Source: Candidatus Limiplasma pullicola
GTDB lineage: Bacteria; Bacillota; Clostridia; Christensenellales; Aristaeellaceae
Direction: 5' to 3'
DNA length: 64,000 bases
Assembly: GCA_018710985.1 (NCBI GenBank)
Contig: DVIV01000059.1
Span: forward strand, 1 to 64,000
Numbering within the stretch: position 1 is the stretch's first letter; each line of letters opens with the position of its first letter. The position numbers and the translations under genes were made by a program. This document shows positions 32,690 to 40,516 of the stretch, one piece after another. The notes beneath the pieces were generated by a model. It saw nothing but the letters and a program-made list of their open reading frames with translations. It ran no database searches and was not told the origin of the DNA.

Positions 32690-34537
32690 TTACAGGCCAT
32701 CCACGCGCAGCGCGCGCATGGCGTTGAGAATGGCCAGCACCGATACGCCCACGTCGGCAAAGACAGCCCACCACATATTGGCGACACCTGCCGCGACCAA
32801 TACAAGCACCAGCAGCTTTACCGCCAGGGCAAAGACGATGCTCTGGCGGGTGATGGCCAGCGTGCGGCGGCTGATGCGGATGGCCGTGGCCAGCTTGCGC
32901 GGGTCATCGTCCATCAGCACCACATCGGCCGCCTCCACCGCCGCATCGCTGCCGAGCGCACCCATGGCCACGCCCACGTCGGCACGGGTCAGGACGGGCG
33001 CGTCGTTGATGCCGTCGCCGGCAAATACCAGCGTTCCGCCCGGTTTTTTCTCATTCAGGAGGCGCTCCACCTGCTCTACCTTCTGCGCGGGCAGCAGCTG
33101 CGCGTGCGCCTCATCCACGCCCAGCTTTGCAGCGACATCCTGCGCCACGGCCTGGCTGTCTCCGGTGAGGATGACGGTCCTGCGCACGCCCTCATGCTTC
33201 AGGGCGGCGATGGCTTCCTGCGATCCTTCCTTGATCTGGTCGGAAATCACGATGTGGCCCAGATAGGCGCCGTCGCGGGCCACATGGACCACCGTGCCCG
33301 CATGCGGGCAGTCGGGCAGCTCCACGCCCAGGGAATGCATCAGCTTTTCATTGCCCACGCTGACGGTTGCCCCGTCCAGCACAGCGCTCATTCCCTCGCC
33401 GGGCAGCTCGCGCACGCCGGTGAGCTGATCCAGGGCCAGCTCGCCGTGATAGCCCGCGCAGATGGAGCGCCCGATGGGATGGTCGGAGGCGTTTTCCACC
33501 GTGGCGGCGATGCGCAAAAGCTCCTCCTCGCTGATCTGGTCGGGATGAACCACCGTGACATGAAAGACGCCCCGCGTGAGGGTGCCGGTTTTGTCAAAAA
33601 CCACGATATCCGCTTTGGCCAGCGCTTCCAGGTAGTTGCTGCCCTTGACCAGAATGCCGCACTTTCCCGCGCCGCCGATCCCCCCGAAAAAGCTGAGCGG
33701 CACCGAAATCACCAGCGCACACGGACAGCTCACCACCAGAAAGCTAAGCGCACGCATACCCCAGTCGGCCCACCGGCCATCCACAAACAGCGAGGGAATC
33801 AGAAACAGCAGAAGCGCCGCGCCGCAGACGGCAGGCGTATACACGCGCGCAAAGCGGGTGATGAAGGTTTCGACCCTGGCCTTTTTGTCGCTGGCGTTCT
33901 CCACCAGTTCCAGAATCCGCGCCACGGTCGAATCGGTATACAGCTTCGTTGCGCGCACACGCAAAAGCCCCGTCTGGTTGATGCAGCCGCTAATGACCTC
34001 GTCGCCGGGGGCTACGTCGCGCGGCATGCTCTCGCCGGTCAGCGCGGCGGTATTGAGCGCGGACGTCCCTTCCAGCACTACGCCATCCAGCGGCACGCGG
34101 TCGCCGGCCTTGAGCACGAACACCTCGCCCACGGCCACTTCCTCCGGGTCAACGGTGACCACGCCTCCGTCCCGTTCCACCGCGGCTGTCTCGGGACGGA
34201 TGTCCATCAGGCTGGCGATGGAGGCGCGCGATTTGCCGACGGCGTAGCTTTGGAACAGCTCGCCGACATGGTACAAAAGCATCACCGCCACGGCCTCAGG
34301 GTATTCGCCGACAACCATCGCACCCAAAGTGGCGATGGACATCAGAAAGTTTTCGTCAAACAGCTGGCCGTGCACAATGCCCTCGCCGGCTTCCTTGAGC
34401 ACATCCAGCCCCACCGTCAGATACGCCAGCAGGAACAGAATCAGGCGTACCGTTTTATCGGGCACCAGCAGCCCGGCCAGAAACAATACCGCCGCCACGG
34501 CGATACGCAGCAAGTCCCTTTTTTGCCTGCGCGACAT
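32690..34537 (-). CDS. P1B-type Zn2+/Cd2+/Pb2+-exporting ATPase lacking an attached metal-binding domain
   Basis: 615 residues. Transmembrane metal site SCPCALVIS (CPC), phosphorylation motif DKTGTLTRG near residue 315, HP motif in SDHPIGRS, hinge GDGINDAPVL, and a final helix reading FADVGVSVLAILNAMRAL whose Asp is the mark of the Zn/Cd/Pb subgroup (P1B-2) as opposed to copper pumps. The usual N-terminal HMA domain is missing; a 72-residue HMA protein is encoded 20 bases upstream. Third gene of the repressor-HMA-ATPase operon; exports toxic divalent metal from the cytoplasm. ATG with AGGAGG. Confidence 0.93.
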   Translation of the reverse strand: MSRRQKRDLLRIAVAAVLFLAGLLVPDKTVRLILFLLAYLTVGLDVLKEAGEGIVHGQLFDENFLMSIATLGAMVVGEYPEAVAVMLLYHVGELFQSYAVGKSRASIASLMDIRPETAAVERDGGVVTVDPEEVAVGEVFVLKAGDRVPLDGVVLEGTSALNTAALTGESMPRDVAPGDEVISGCINQTGLLRVRATKLYTDSTVARILELVENASDKKARVETFITRFARVYTPAVCGAALLLFLIPSLFVDGRWADWGMRALSFLVVSCPCALVISVPLSFFGGIGGAGKCGILVKGSNYLEALAKADIVVFDKTGTLTRGVFHVTVVHPDQISEEELLRIAATVENASDHPIGRSICAGYHGELALDQLTGVRELPGEGMSAVLDGATVSVGNEKLMHSLGVELPDCPHAGTVVHVARDGAYLGHIVISDQIKEGSQEAIAALKHEGVRRTVILTGDSQAVAQDVAAKLGVDEAHAQLLPAQKVEQVERLLNEKKPGGTLVFAGDGINDAPVLTRADVGVAMGALGSDAAVEAADVVLMDDDPRKLATAIRISRRTLAITRQSIVFALAVKLLVLVLVAAGVANMWWAVFADVGVSVLAILNAMRALRVDGL

Positions 34538-34557
34538 CTTCCCATCCTCCTGCGGTT

Positions 34558-34776
34558 TTACTTTACCAGCACACAGCCGGGCTCCACCCGGCGCATGGCT
34601 TTTTCAGCTTCCGACAACACCTGTTCAAAGTCTGATTCCGACGCCTCAATCGTCAGCTTCTGCGTCATGAAATTGACCGACGCATGTTCGACACCATGGA
34701 TTTTTTGAATGGCCGCCTCCATCTTCGCGGCGCAGTTGGCACAGTCCAGGTCCCGCAGCTTGAAAACCTTTTTCAT
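34558..34776 (-). CDS. Stand-alone heavy-metal-associated (HMA) domain protein
   Basis: 72 residues, one ferredoxin-like HMA domain with the metal site DLDCANCAAKME (CxxC) typical of the N-terminal domain of CadA-type pumps. It lies between the ArsR repressor (13-base gap) and the ATPase that lacks this domain, so it probably delivers metal to, or regulates, that pump in trans. AAGGAGG ribosome site. Confidence 0.93.
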   Translation of the reverse strand: MKKVFKLRDLDCANCAAKMEAAIQKIHGVEHASVNFMTQKLTIEASESDFEQVLSEAEKAMRRVEPGCVLVK

Positions 34777-34789
34777 GAAAATTGCCTCC

Positions 34790-35152
34790 TTATTCCGTCA
34801 CATGCTCCACGCCCTGGTCCAGGATGGCGCGGACGTGGCTGTCGGCCAGAGAATAAAAGATGGTCTTGCCGTCGCGGCGGCTTTTGATCAGCTTGTTCTT
34901 TTTCAGCACGCTGAGCTGATGCGAGATGGCGCTCTGCGTCATGTTCAGCAGTGTGGCGATGTCGCACACGCACATCTCGCTGGCAAACAGGCAGTAGAGA
35001 ATGCGGATGCGGGTGGAATCGCCAAAGACCTTGAACAGTTCGCTCAAATCAAAGAGCACGTCCTCGCCGGGCATTTCCTTGCGCACCTTTTTGACGATTT
35101 CGTCATGCACGTACATAAAATCGCATGCCAGCTGTTCGGGTTCACCAGGCAT
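34790..35152 (-). CDS. ArsR/SmtB-family metal-responsive repressor (CadC-like)
   Basis: 120-residue winged-helix repressor. The core reads FKVFGDSTRIRILYCL, then EMCVCDIATLLNMTQSAISH, with the CxC of the CadC/ArsR recognition region, and an N-terminal Cys (QLACDF) like the one that completes the CadC metal site. Expected to sit on the operator at 35168-35191 and leave when Cd, Pb or Zn binds. Start 35152 chosen for GAGGAG; upstream in-frame codons overlap the operator. Confidence 0.92.
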   Translation of the reverse strand: MPGEPEQLACDFMYVHDEIVKKVRKEMPGEDVLFDLSELFKVFGDSTRIRILYCLFASEMCVCDIATLLNMTQSAISHQLSVLKKNKLIKSRRDGKTIFYSLADSHVRAILDQGVEHVTE

Positions 35153-35167
35153 CTTCCCACTCCTCTC

Positions 35168-35224
35168 ATGAACAAATGAACGATTGTTCATACGTATGAT
35201 ACATCATATGGCGTTTTCTGTCAA
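35168..35224 (-). promoter_or_regulatory. Promoter and ArsR/CadC-type operator of the metal-efflux operon
   Basis: Minus strand: TTGACA (35219-35224), 17 bp, TATCAT (35096-35101 of the 35 kb block, i.e. 35196-35201). Just downstream is the perfect inverted repeat ATGAACAA-N8-TTGTTCAT (35168-35191), the sequence class bound by SmtB/CadC/CzrA repressors. It covers the transcription start, so binding would block initiation. Confidence 0.85.
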
Positions 35225-35247
35225 GCAGATTTTTGACCGACCTCAAA

Positions 35248-35276
35248 TTGACGCACCTGATAAATTGTGCTATCAT
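35248..35276 (+). promoter_or_regulatory. Sigma-A promoter of the HAD phosphatase gene
   Basis: TTGACG (35248-35253), 17 bp, TATCAT (35271-35276). It is divergent from the metal-efflux promoter, with the two -35 boxes only 23 bases apart. Confidence 0.75.
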
Positions 35277-35306
35277 ACCGCCAGCATGTACATAGGAGGA
35301 CAGGGC

Positions 35307-36101
35307 ATGATCCGCTTGATTGCTACGGACCTGGACGGGACCCTGTTGGAGCCGGATGGCACGCTGGCGGACGGGACGTATGAAGCCGTGGAAGAGCTGA
35401 CGCGCAGGGGGATGCTGTTTGCCGCGTGCAGCGGAAGGCAGTATGGCAACCTGCGCCGCCTGTTCAGGCCGGTGGCGCACCATATGGCCTTTATCTGCGA
35501 AAACGGCGCCCTGTGCTTTTACGGGGGAGAGGTGATCGGCGCCATTCCCATCCCGGAGGAAACGGCGCGCGAGATCATCGAAGACATCGAAGCCGCGGGG
35601 ATGAACCTTTTGATCAGCGGCCGCCACACCACCTATATGCTGGATCAAAACCGCCGCTATACGGACGATATCGTCTATCGCCTGCGCAACACCGTCACCA
35701 TCATCGACCGGCCGGAGGACGTGGCCGAACCCATGCTCAAGATTTCGGGCCAGATCGACGAGGGACTGGAGCGGATTGCTCCGGCACTTTTGCAAAAATG
35801 GAGCGGCAGACTGACCGCCACGGTATCCGGCCGCGACTGGTTTGATTTTACCGCCGCCAACAAGGGCATGGGCATGCGCATGCTCATGGAGCGCACGGGC
35901 ATTGCAAAAGAAGAAGCTGCCGCCTTTGGCGACAACTTCAACGATGAAACCATGCTGGACAGCGTGGGCTATCCGTTTTTGATGCGGCATGCCAATCCCG
36001 CCCTGCGCAGGCCGGGCATCCGCCTTTGCGAGAAGGAACTGCCCGTTTTGCGCCAGCTGATCGAGACGGGAAGCTTCCCGGACTCGGGGCTTATCGAATA
36101 A
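35307..36101 (+). CDS. Cof-type HAD-superfamily sugar-phosphatase-like hydrolase
   Basis: 264 residues, class IIB HAD hydrolase. Motif I DLDGTLLEPDG supplies the nucleophilic and acid/base aspartates, motif II is AACSGR, motif III lysine is in ANKGMGMRML, and motif IV reads FGDNFNDETML. Cof-type enzymes remove phosphate from sugar phosphates or flavin/PLP-type substrates; the substrate here is unknown. AGGAGG site ten bases before the ATG. Its 3' end overlaps the converging flavoprotein gene by 11 bases. Confidence 0.9.
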   Translation: MIRLIATDLDGTLLEPDGTLADGTYEAVEELTRRGMLFAACSGRQYGNLRRLFRPVAHHMAFICENGALCFYGGEVIGAIPIPEETAREIIEDIEAAGMNLLISGRHTTYMLDQNRRYTDDIVYRLRNTVTIIDRPEDVAEPMLKISGQIDEGLERIAPALLQKWSGRLTATVSGRDWFDFTAANKGMGMRMLMERTGIAKEEAAAFGDNFNDETMLDSVGYPFLMRHANPALRRPGIRLCEKELPVLRQLIETGSFPDSGLIE

Positions 36102-36711
36102 AATTGGTGCGGAGCGGCGCTTCCCGCTCAGGCTCGGGCACGCCCGCCTGACGGCCAGCCTCCAGGTTTTTGAGCAGCCAGGCCATATTGCGCGCCAGTG
36201 TGCGCAGAATCTGGAGGCCTTCTTCGTCTTTTCGGACCTCGTCAGGCGTGTTGCCGTGCACCTGGTTCCAGTATTGTGAGGAAACCACGGGCATGCGGTT
36301 GATGGTGAAAAAACGGTTGATGTCGTCAAAGGCGCTGACGCATCCGCCGCGCCGCGCGCTGACCACCGCCGCGGCGGGCTTGCCGGAAAGCTGTGCGCCC
36401 CGACTGTAAAACAGCCGGTCCATAAAGCACTTGAGCTGACCGGAGATGCCCGCATAAAACACCGGCGAGCCAAAGACCAGGCCGTCGGCCTGAATCAGCG
36501 TTTCGGCCAGCGTGTTCACGGCGTCGTCAAATACGCAGTGCCCCGTCTTGCGGCAGCCGCCGCAGCCCAGACAGCCGCGCACCGGCGCTTTGCCGATGTG
36601 CACGATTTCCGCCTCCACGCCCTGCCGCTGCAGTTCATCCGCCGCTTCCTTCAGCGCCGTATAGGTGCAGCCCTTTTCGTTGGGGCTGCCGTTGATCAGA
36701 ACCACTTTCAT
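36091..36711 (-). CDS. Iron-sulfur flavoprotein / NAD(P)H-dependent FMN oxidoreductase
   Basis: 206 residues with a flavodoxin-like fold: INGSPNEKGCTY phosphate-binding loop for FMN and FGSPVFYAGISG. A compact cysteine motif CLGCGGCRKTGHC (Cx2Cx2Cx5C, about 45-57) is that of Isf-type iron-sulfur flavoproteins and would hold a [4Fe-4S] cluster. These proteins pass electrons from ferredoxin to oxygen, peroxide or other acceptors in anaerobes. The ATG at 36711 has AAGGAGG eight bases upstream; an ATG two codons earlier is too close to it. A TATACT box (near 36736-36741) suggests its own promoter. Confidence 0.85.
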   Translation of the reverse strand: MKVVLINGSPNEKGCTYTALKEAADELQRQGVEAEIVHIGKAPVRGCLGCGGCRKTGHCVFDDAVNTLAETLIQADGLVFGSPVFYAGISGQLKCFMDRLFYSRGAQLSGKPAAAVVSARRGGCVSAFDDINRFFTINRMPVVSSQYWNQVHGNTPDEVRKDEEGLQILRTLARNMAWLLKNLEAGRQAGVPEPEREAPLRTNFIR

Positions 36712-36794
36712 TGCCATTCCCTCCTTGCGTTCCTTATCAGTATAGCACAAAAATGATATGGAAGAACATAAAAGTACCCATGACGGCCACGCGC

Positions 36795-37841
36795 TCAAAC
36801 GCCGTTGACGATGGCGCGAAGCCGGTTGTCCGCCACAAAAGGCGCGGTTCGCGGATCGCCGTCCGCACGGCAGACCGCCAGGCTGTCCAAATCAAAAACG
36901 GAGCTCCAGACGGTTTCGAAATCCGCAAGGTCATCATATTGGCACATGAACCCCTCATCGCCTTTCAGCAGCCGCATGGCTGACTCGGTTGGGTCGCCCC
37001 GCGTCGGCGTGGAAAAATGATGGATCACGGTTCTGTAGCGTTCGGCAGAATAAAAGTCTCCGACGTCGGAGGCGTCGCCGCACTTGCCGGTCTCATCCAG
37101 AAAACGGTTTACGGCACACACTACTCGCCCTCCCGGCAGCGCAACGGGAGGGCGTACCCTTTTGGCGCAAGGCGTGCATTCGATGACCGCCATGTCTCCG
37201 CTCGCGTCAGCCAGCAGCAGATTGCAGTTGCCCGAGATGGGCAACTCCATGAGCAAGTCGAGAGCATTTCTTGTGCTGACGGCCCGTTCAAGCAAATACC
37301 TGACCGCAAAACAGGCATTCAGACCCGGCCGAAGCTGCCTGGGATTTGTGAACACAAAGGTCATGGCGACGGCCAGACCGTGTTCGTTCAGCCCTTCCTC
37401 TCCGTTGATGAACGAGGAGGTGGTCACGCAAAACCGGTTGCCACCGGCAGGAAGATACAGCTCGCTTTTGCTCGCGGACCTCAAATAGGGCGGCAGATCG
37501 TTGTTTCGGCCATAGAGGGTCCGCTCGCCGACGCTGTGTGCAAAGGCGGTACAGCCCCTGATTTCACTGGGCAGATTGTCCTTCAGATTGTACATGCAGC
37601 ATCCCATGCACAGCAGCCAGGAGGCCAGGGCGGCATAGTCCGTGCCGGTTGCCTCGCTCACACCCCTGATTTCCGCGCAAACCTCCGGAAAAAAACGCCG
37701 GAGGATGGATTCGCTTCGCTTGCCATGTTCCAGCTGAAATTGGTCCAGACGCAGGGGAAAGGTTACGCCATTGCGTTTCAGAAGCGTTCCCCGCTCCACG
37801 CCCATTTGAAAATGATCGCCTTTCCAGGTCAGATATTGCAT
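36795..37841 (-). CDS. C45-family (acyl-CoA:6-APA acyltransferase-like) Ntn hydrolase
   Basis: 348 residues. The Ntn-hydrolase pattern RGCTAFA, followed by YGRNNDLP, places the nucleophile Cys of peptidase family C45 near residue 97, where autocatalytic cleavage would expose it. NEHGLAVAMTFVFTNP and the late GNCNLLLADASGDMAVIE block fit the same fold, as in penicillin acyltransferases and related amide hydrolases. No signal peptide. Substrate unknown; amide or peptide-like acyl compounds are typical. The start at 37841 follows CGGAGGCGG; the longer frame upstream lacks a site and crosses the promoter at 37895-37923. Confidence 0.8.
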   Translation of the reverse strand: MQYLTWKGDHFQMGVERGTLLKRNGVTFPLRLDQFQLEHGKRSESILRRFFPEVCAEIRGVSEATGTDYAALASWLLCMGCCMYNLKDNLPSEIRGCTAFAHSVGERTLYGRNNDLPPYLRSASKSELYLPAGGNRFCVTTSSFINGEEGLNEHGLAVAMTFVFTNPRQLRPGLNACFAVRYLLERAVSTRNALDLLMELPISGNCNLLLADASGDMAVIECTPCAKRVRPPVALPGGRVVCAVNRFLDETGKCGDASDVGDFYSAERYRTVIHHFSTPTRGDPTESAMRLLKGDEGFMCQYDDLADFETVWSSVFDLDSLAVCRADGDPRTAPFVADNRLRAIVNGV

Positions 37842-37894
37842 CCTTCCGCCTCCGCTTCGGGTCCGCTTTGAGAGCGGCCGTTTTGTCGTAAGGC

Positions 37895-37923
37895 AGTGTA
37901 ACGGAATAAAAATTGAATTGCAA
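37895..37923 (-). promoter_or_regulatory. Sigma-A promoter of the C45-family gene
   Basis: Minus strand TTGCAA (37918-37923), 17 bp, TACACT (37895-37900), 53 bases before the start codon. Confidence 0.65.
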
Positions 37924-37954
37924 GACCCTATGGAAAAATCGGAACAATAACACG

Positions 37955-37978
37955 GCGGCATGGCCGAAGCCATGCCGC
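37955..37978 (-). terminator. UUCG-capped terminator of the uracil permease gene
   Basis: Minus strand GCGGCATGGC-TTCG-GCCATGCCGC, a perfect 10-bp stem with a stable UUCG loop, 25 bases past the stop, followed by CGTGTTATTGTT, a broken T tract. Confidence 0.75.
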
Positions 37979-38003
37979 TCAAATCGGTGAGACGATTGAT
38001 CCC

Positions 38004-39416
38004 TTACTTTTCCTTGATGATTTCCTCTTCAGGTACGCTGTGGGCCACCAGGCCGGGCTTGGGCTCCCTGGCTTCCGGCATGATCAGGTTGAGCAGGATG
38101 CCGGAGATGATGCCCAGGCCGATGCCGCTGAAGCTGAAATCCGGACCGCCGATGGTGGCGCCGCCCATGGCCAGCACCAGCATCACGGCGGCGATGCACA
38201 GGTTGCGGTTCTTGGTGAAGTCCACGTGGTTTTCCACCAGCGTGCGCAGGCCCACCGAGGCGATCATGCCGTAGAGCACGATGCAGGCACCGCCCAGCAC
38301 GCAGTTGGGCACGGTTTCCACGATGCCAATGGCCTTGCCGCAGAAGGAGACCACAATGGCGATCACCGCGGCGATGCGAAGGGTAACAGGGTTATAGTTG
38401 CCGGTCGCGGCCAGCACGGCGGTGTTTTCGGAATAGGTGGTGTTCGCAGGGCCGCCGATGAAACCGGCCACCATGGTCGCCAGGCCGTCACCCGCCATGG
38501 TGCGGTGCAGGCCGGGGTCCTTGGTGAAGTCACGGCCCACGACGGCGCCGTTGGCGTACACATCGCCCACATGCTCCACCATGGTCACGATGGCCACCGG
38601 GCTGATGACGCCGATGGCGCGCAGAATCTGTGTGCCGCGGCCCGCAAAGTCAAACGTGGGGAAGACTACATCCGGCAGCTCAATCCAGCCATGCTGGCCG
38701 ATGGCGCTGAGGTTCATCAGGCCGGCCGGGGCGATGCCCGTAGCGGTAACGATCAATGTGACCACATAGCCTGTACCCAGCGCGATGGCGATGGAGGCCA
38801 TTTTGAACATGCCCTTGCCGTAGCTGGAGAGAAGCACCGCCGTCAGGCAGGTGAGCAGCGCCAGCACCCAGCTCCAGTAGTAGCCGGGGGTGAAGAGGGC
38901 GAAGCCGTTGTTGTTCTGAATATTATCGATGGCGGAGAACGCCAGGTTCAGGCCGATGATGGCAATACCCACGCCCCGCACCACAGGCGGGAACAGCCGG
39001 TCGATAAACCTCATGCCGATGAGCTTGATGAGCAGAGCGAACACCAGGTAGATGGCGCCCGCACCCATCACGCCCCACATAGCCACCTGGATCTGCTCCA
39101 CGCGGTTCATGCCAAAGGAGTTAGGCGCGCCTGCCGGATCGAGCACCACGCACAGCGCCGCGATGAAGGCGAAGGAGGAACCCAGGAACACGGGATTCTT
39201 ACCGCCTGTGCACAGGTGGAACACCAGCGTGCCAAGGCCGGCGGCCAGCAGGGCCACGCCCACGTCAAGGCCCGTCAGCAGAGGAACGAGGATGGTGGCA
39301 CAACTCATGGCGAAAGCGTGCTGGAAGCCCAGCGCCACCGCCTTGCCCGCGCCCACCCGCTCGTACGTTTTTGCACCCGGGAACAGGAGATCGTTCAGTT
39401 TTTTGAGGCCGTTCAT
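38004..39416 (-). CDS. uraA: Uracil/xanthine permease (NCS2 family)
   Basis: 470-residue nucleobase:cation symporter-2 with about 14 hydrophobic segments. The signature QHAFAMSCATILVPLLTG near the N-terminus and FGGxxxTTYSEN-type region (IGGPANTTYSENTAVLA) are those of uracil permeases such as UraA/PyrP. It imports uracil with protons. It stands alone, not with pyrimidine biosynthesis genes. Start 39416 has AAGGAGC upstream. A xanthine preference cannot be excluded, but the motif favours uracil. Confidence 0.88.
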   Translation of the reverse strand: MNGLKKLNDLLFPGAKTYERVGAGKAVALGFQHAFAMSCATILVPLLTGLDVGVALLAAGLGTLVFHLCTGGKNPVFLGSSFAFIAALCVVLDPAGAPNSFGMNRVEQIQVAMWGVMGAGAIYLVFALLIKLIGMRFIDRLFPPVVRGVGIAIIGLNLAFSAIDNIQNNNGFALFTPGYYWSWVLALLTCLTAVLLSSYGKGMFKMASIAIALGTGYVVTLIVTATGIAPAGLMNLSAIGQHGWIELPDVVFPTFDFAGRGTQILRAIGVISPVAIVTMVEHVGDVYANGAVVGRDFTKDPGLHRTMAGDGLATMVAGFIGGPANTTYSENTAVLAATGNYNPVTLRIAAVIAIVVSFCGKAIGIVETVPNCVLGGACIVLYGMIASVGLRTLVENHVDFTKNRNLCIAAVMLVLAMGGATIGGPDFSFSGIGLGIISGILLNLIMPEAREPKPGLVAHSVPEEEIIKEK

Positions 39417-39451
39417 TCGTGCATGCTCCTTTGTATTGATGTGCATGCAAA

Positions 39452-39528
39452 GCCCGGCGGCGGGAAAAACCCGCTGCCGGGCCCACACTCGTTTACATAC
39501 TTTACAGCACGCACGGGCGCTTTGTCAA
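39452..39528 (-). promoter_or_regulatory. Uracil permease promoter and strong 5'-leader hairpin
   Basis: Minus strand TTGACA (39523-39528), 18 bp, TAAAGT (39499-39504). The transcript would start near 39492, and a 13-bp GC-rich stem (39452-39464 with 39470-39482, AAAAA/TTTTT loop) starts about ten bases in, followed by TTT. No PyrR-type loop consensus was seen. Confidence 0.65.
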
Positions 39529-39664
39529 CCGCAAAAATGAACATAAAAGAAATATTTTTTTGAAACGTGCGGGAAGAAGGATGCCCGTCCTGCCCGGTCC
39601 ATCGGGGTATCCTGTGCTTTACGGGGGAATACAGGCAAAACGGCATTTTAGCGCAGAATGGAAG

Positions 39665-40300
39665 TTATTTGACGATTGCAGAGATCTGGCGGTCCAGCAA
39701 TTCATAAAATCTGGAAATGTGCAAGCCGTCAGCCAAAGCATGATGGCACAGTACGGATACAGGAAGCAGAACTTTGCCATCCTGCAAAAAGTATTTTCCC
39801 CAAGTGATTCGGGGATTGCTGTCTGCCGGAATGGGGGTGGGATTCACAAGCGCTGTATAGGAAATCCATGGAAGCGTGGAAACAAAGATTTTGTCCAAAG
39901 CTTCCTCTTCGCTTTCTTCAAAGGATTTCGCTTCTTTAGCTTTCTCCTGTTCCTGTGCTGCATATTGGATATACTCATTGAATGGACAGCTGCTGGAAAG
40001 GGTGCAATAGCAATAGGTTCCGTCTTCCAGCGCAAGGGTGTGCGATGTGGGGCAGTCATCATATTCTATAATCCGGCCGTCAACAATTCTCTGCCTGAAT
40101 TCGGGGATTTGGTTGGCTGCCCGCGAGATGCAGTAGCAAACAGTCAAAAAGAAAGGAAGATTCTCAGCCTTTATTTTTTTCAACAGCGCCGTGATATCCA
40201 CATTCACAGTCACGCCTACATATGGATTGGCCAATTCTTTAAAATACTCAAAATGGCTTTTCCGCTTGTAGGTTGTCATGTCTATATACCTGTATCCCAT
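39665..40300 (-). CDS. Chloramphenicol acetyltransferase-like protein
   Basis: 211 residues, the length of classical trimeric CATs. The catalytic histidine motif reads CHHALADGLHISRF (HHxxxDG) near residue 190; NPYVGVTVNVDITALLKK and PEFRQRIVDGRIIEYD match family blocks. Acetyl-CoA-dependent O-acetylation is expected, though chloramphenicol itself may not be the substrate. Codon use is clearly AT-richer than the neighbours (many AAA, TTT and ATA codons), suggesting recent acquisition. AAAGGAG ribosome site ten bases before the ATG. No insertion sequence or integrase was found nearby. Confidence 0.85.
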   Translation of the reverse strand: MGYRYIDMTTYKRKSHFEYFKELANPYVGVTVNVDITALLKKIKAENLPFFLTVCYCISRAANQIPEFRQRIVDGRIIEYDDCPTSHTLALEDGTYCYCTLSSSCPFNEYIQYAAQEQEKAKEAKSFEESEEEALDKIFVSTLPWISYTALVNPTPIPADSNPRITWGKYFLQDGKVLLPVSVLCHHALADGLHISRFYELLDRQISAIVK

Positions 40301-40422
40301 TGTCCAGCTGACTCCTTTAGAGGGATTCTTTCAATGCGGGACGGGGCCCGCAGCAATGCAAATATCGGCGCATTGTGCACGGTCAGCGCGCACAGCGCCG
40401 AAATCGCGGACAAACGAAATGA

Positions 40423-40449
40423 GCAGGGGGGCGCGGCCGCGCCCCCTGC
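40423..40449 (-). terminator. GC-rich hairpin downstream of glgA
   Basis: Long GC stem (GCAGGGGG... with CCCCCTGC, centred on GCGGCCGC) 68 bases past the glgA stop. The minus-strand exit TGCTCATTTCGTTTG is only moderately T-rich. Probable end of the glg operon. Confidence 0.5.
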
Positions 40450-40516
40450 AACACTGAAGTTGTGGGCCTGTAGCCATTCTGGCCTCCCAAAGGGGTTTGG
40501 GGCTGCAAGGCCGGCT

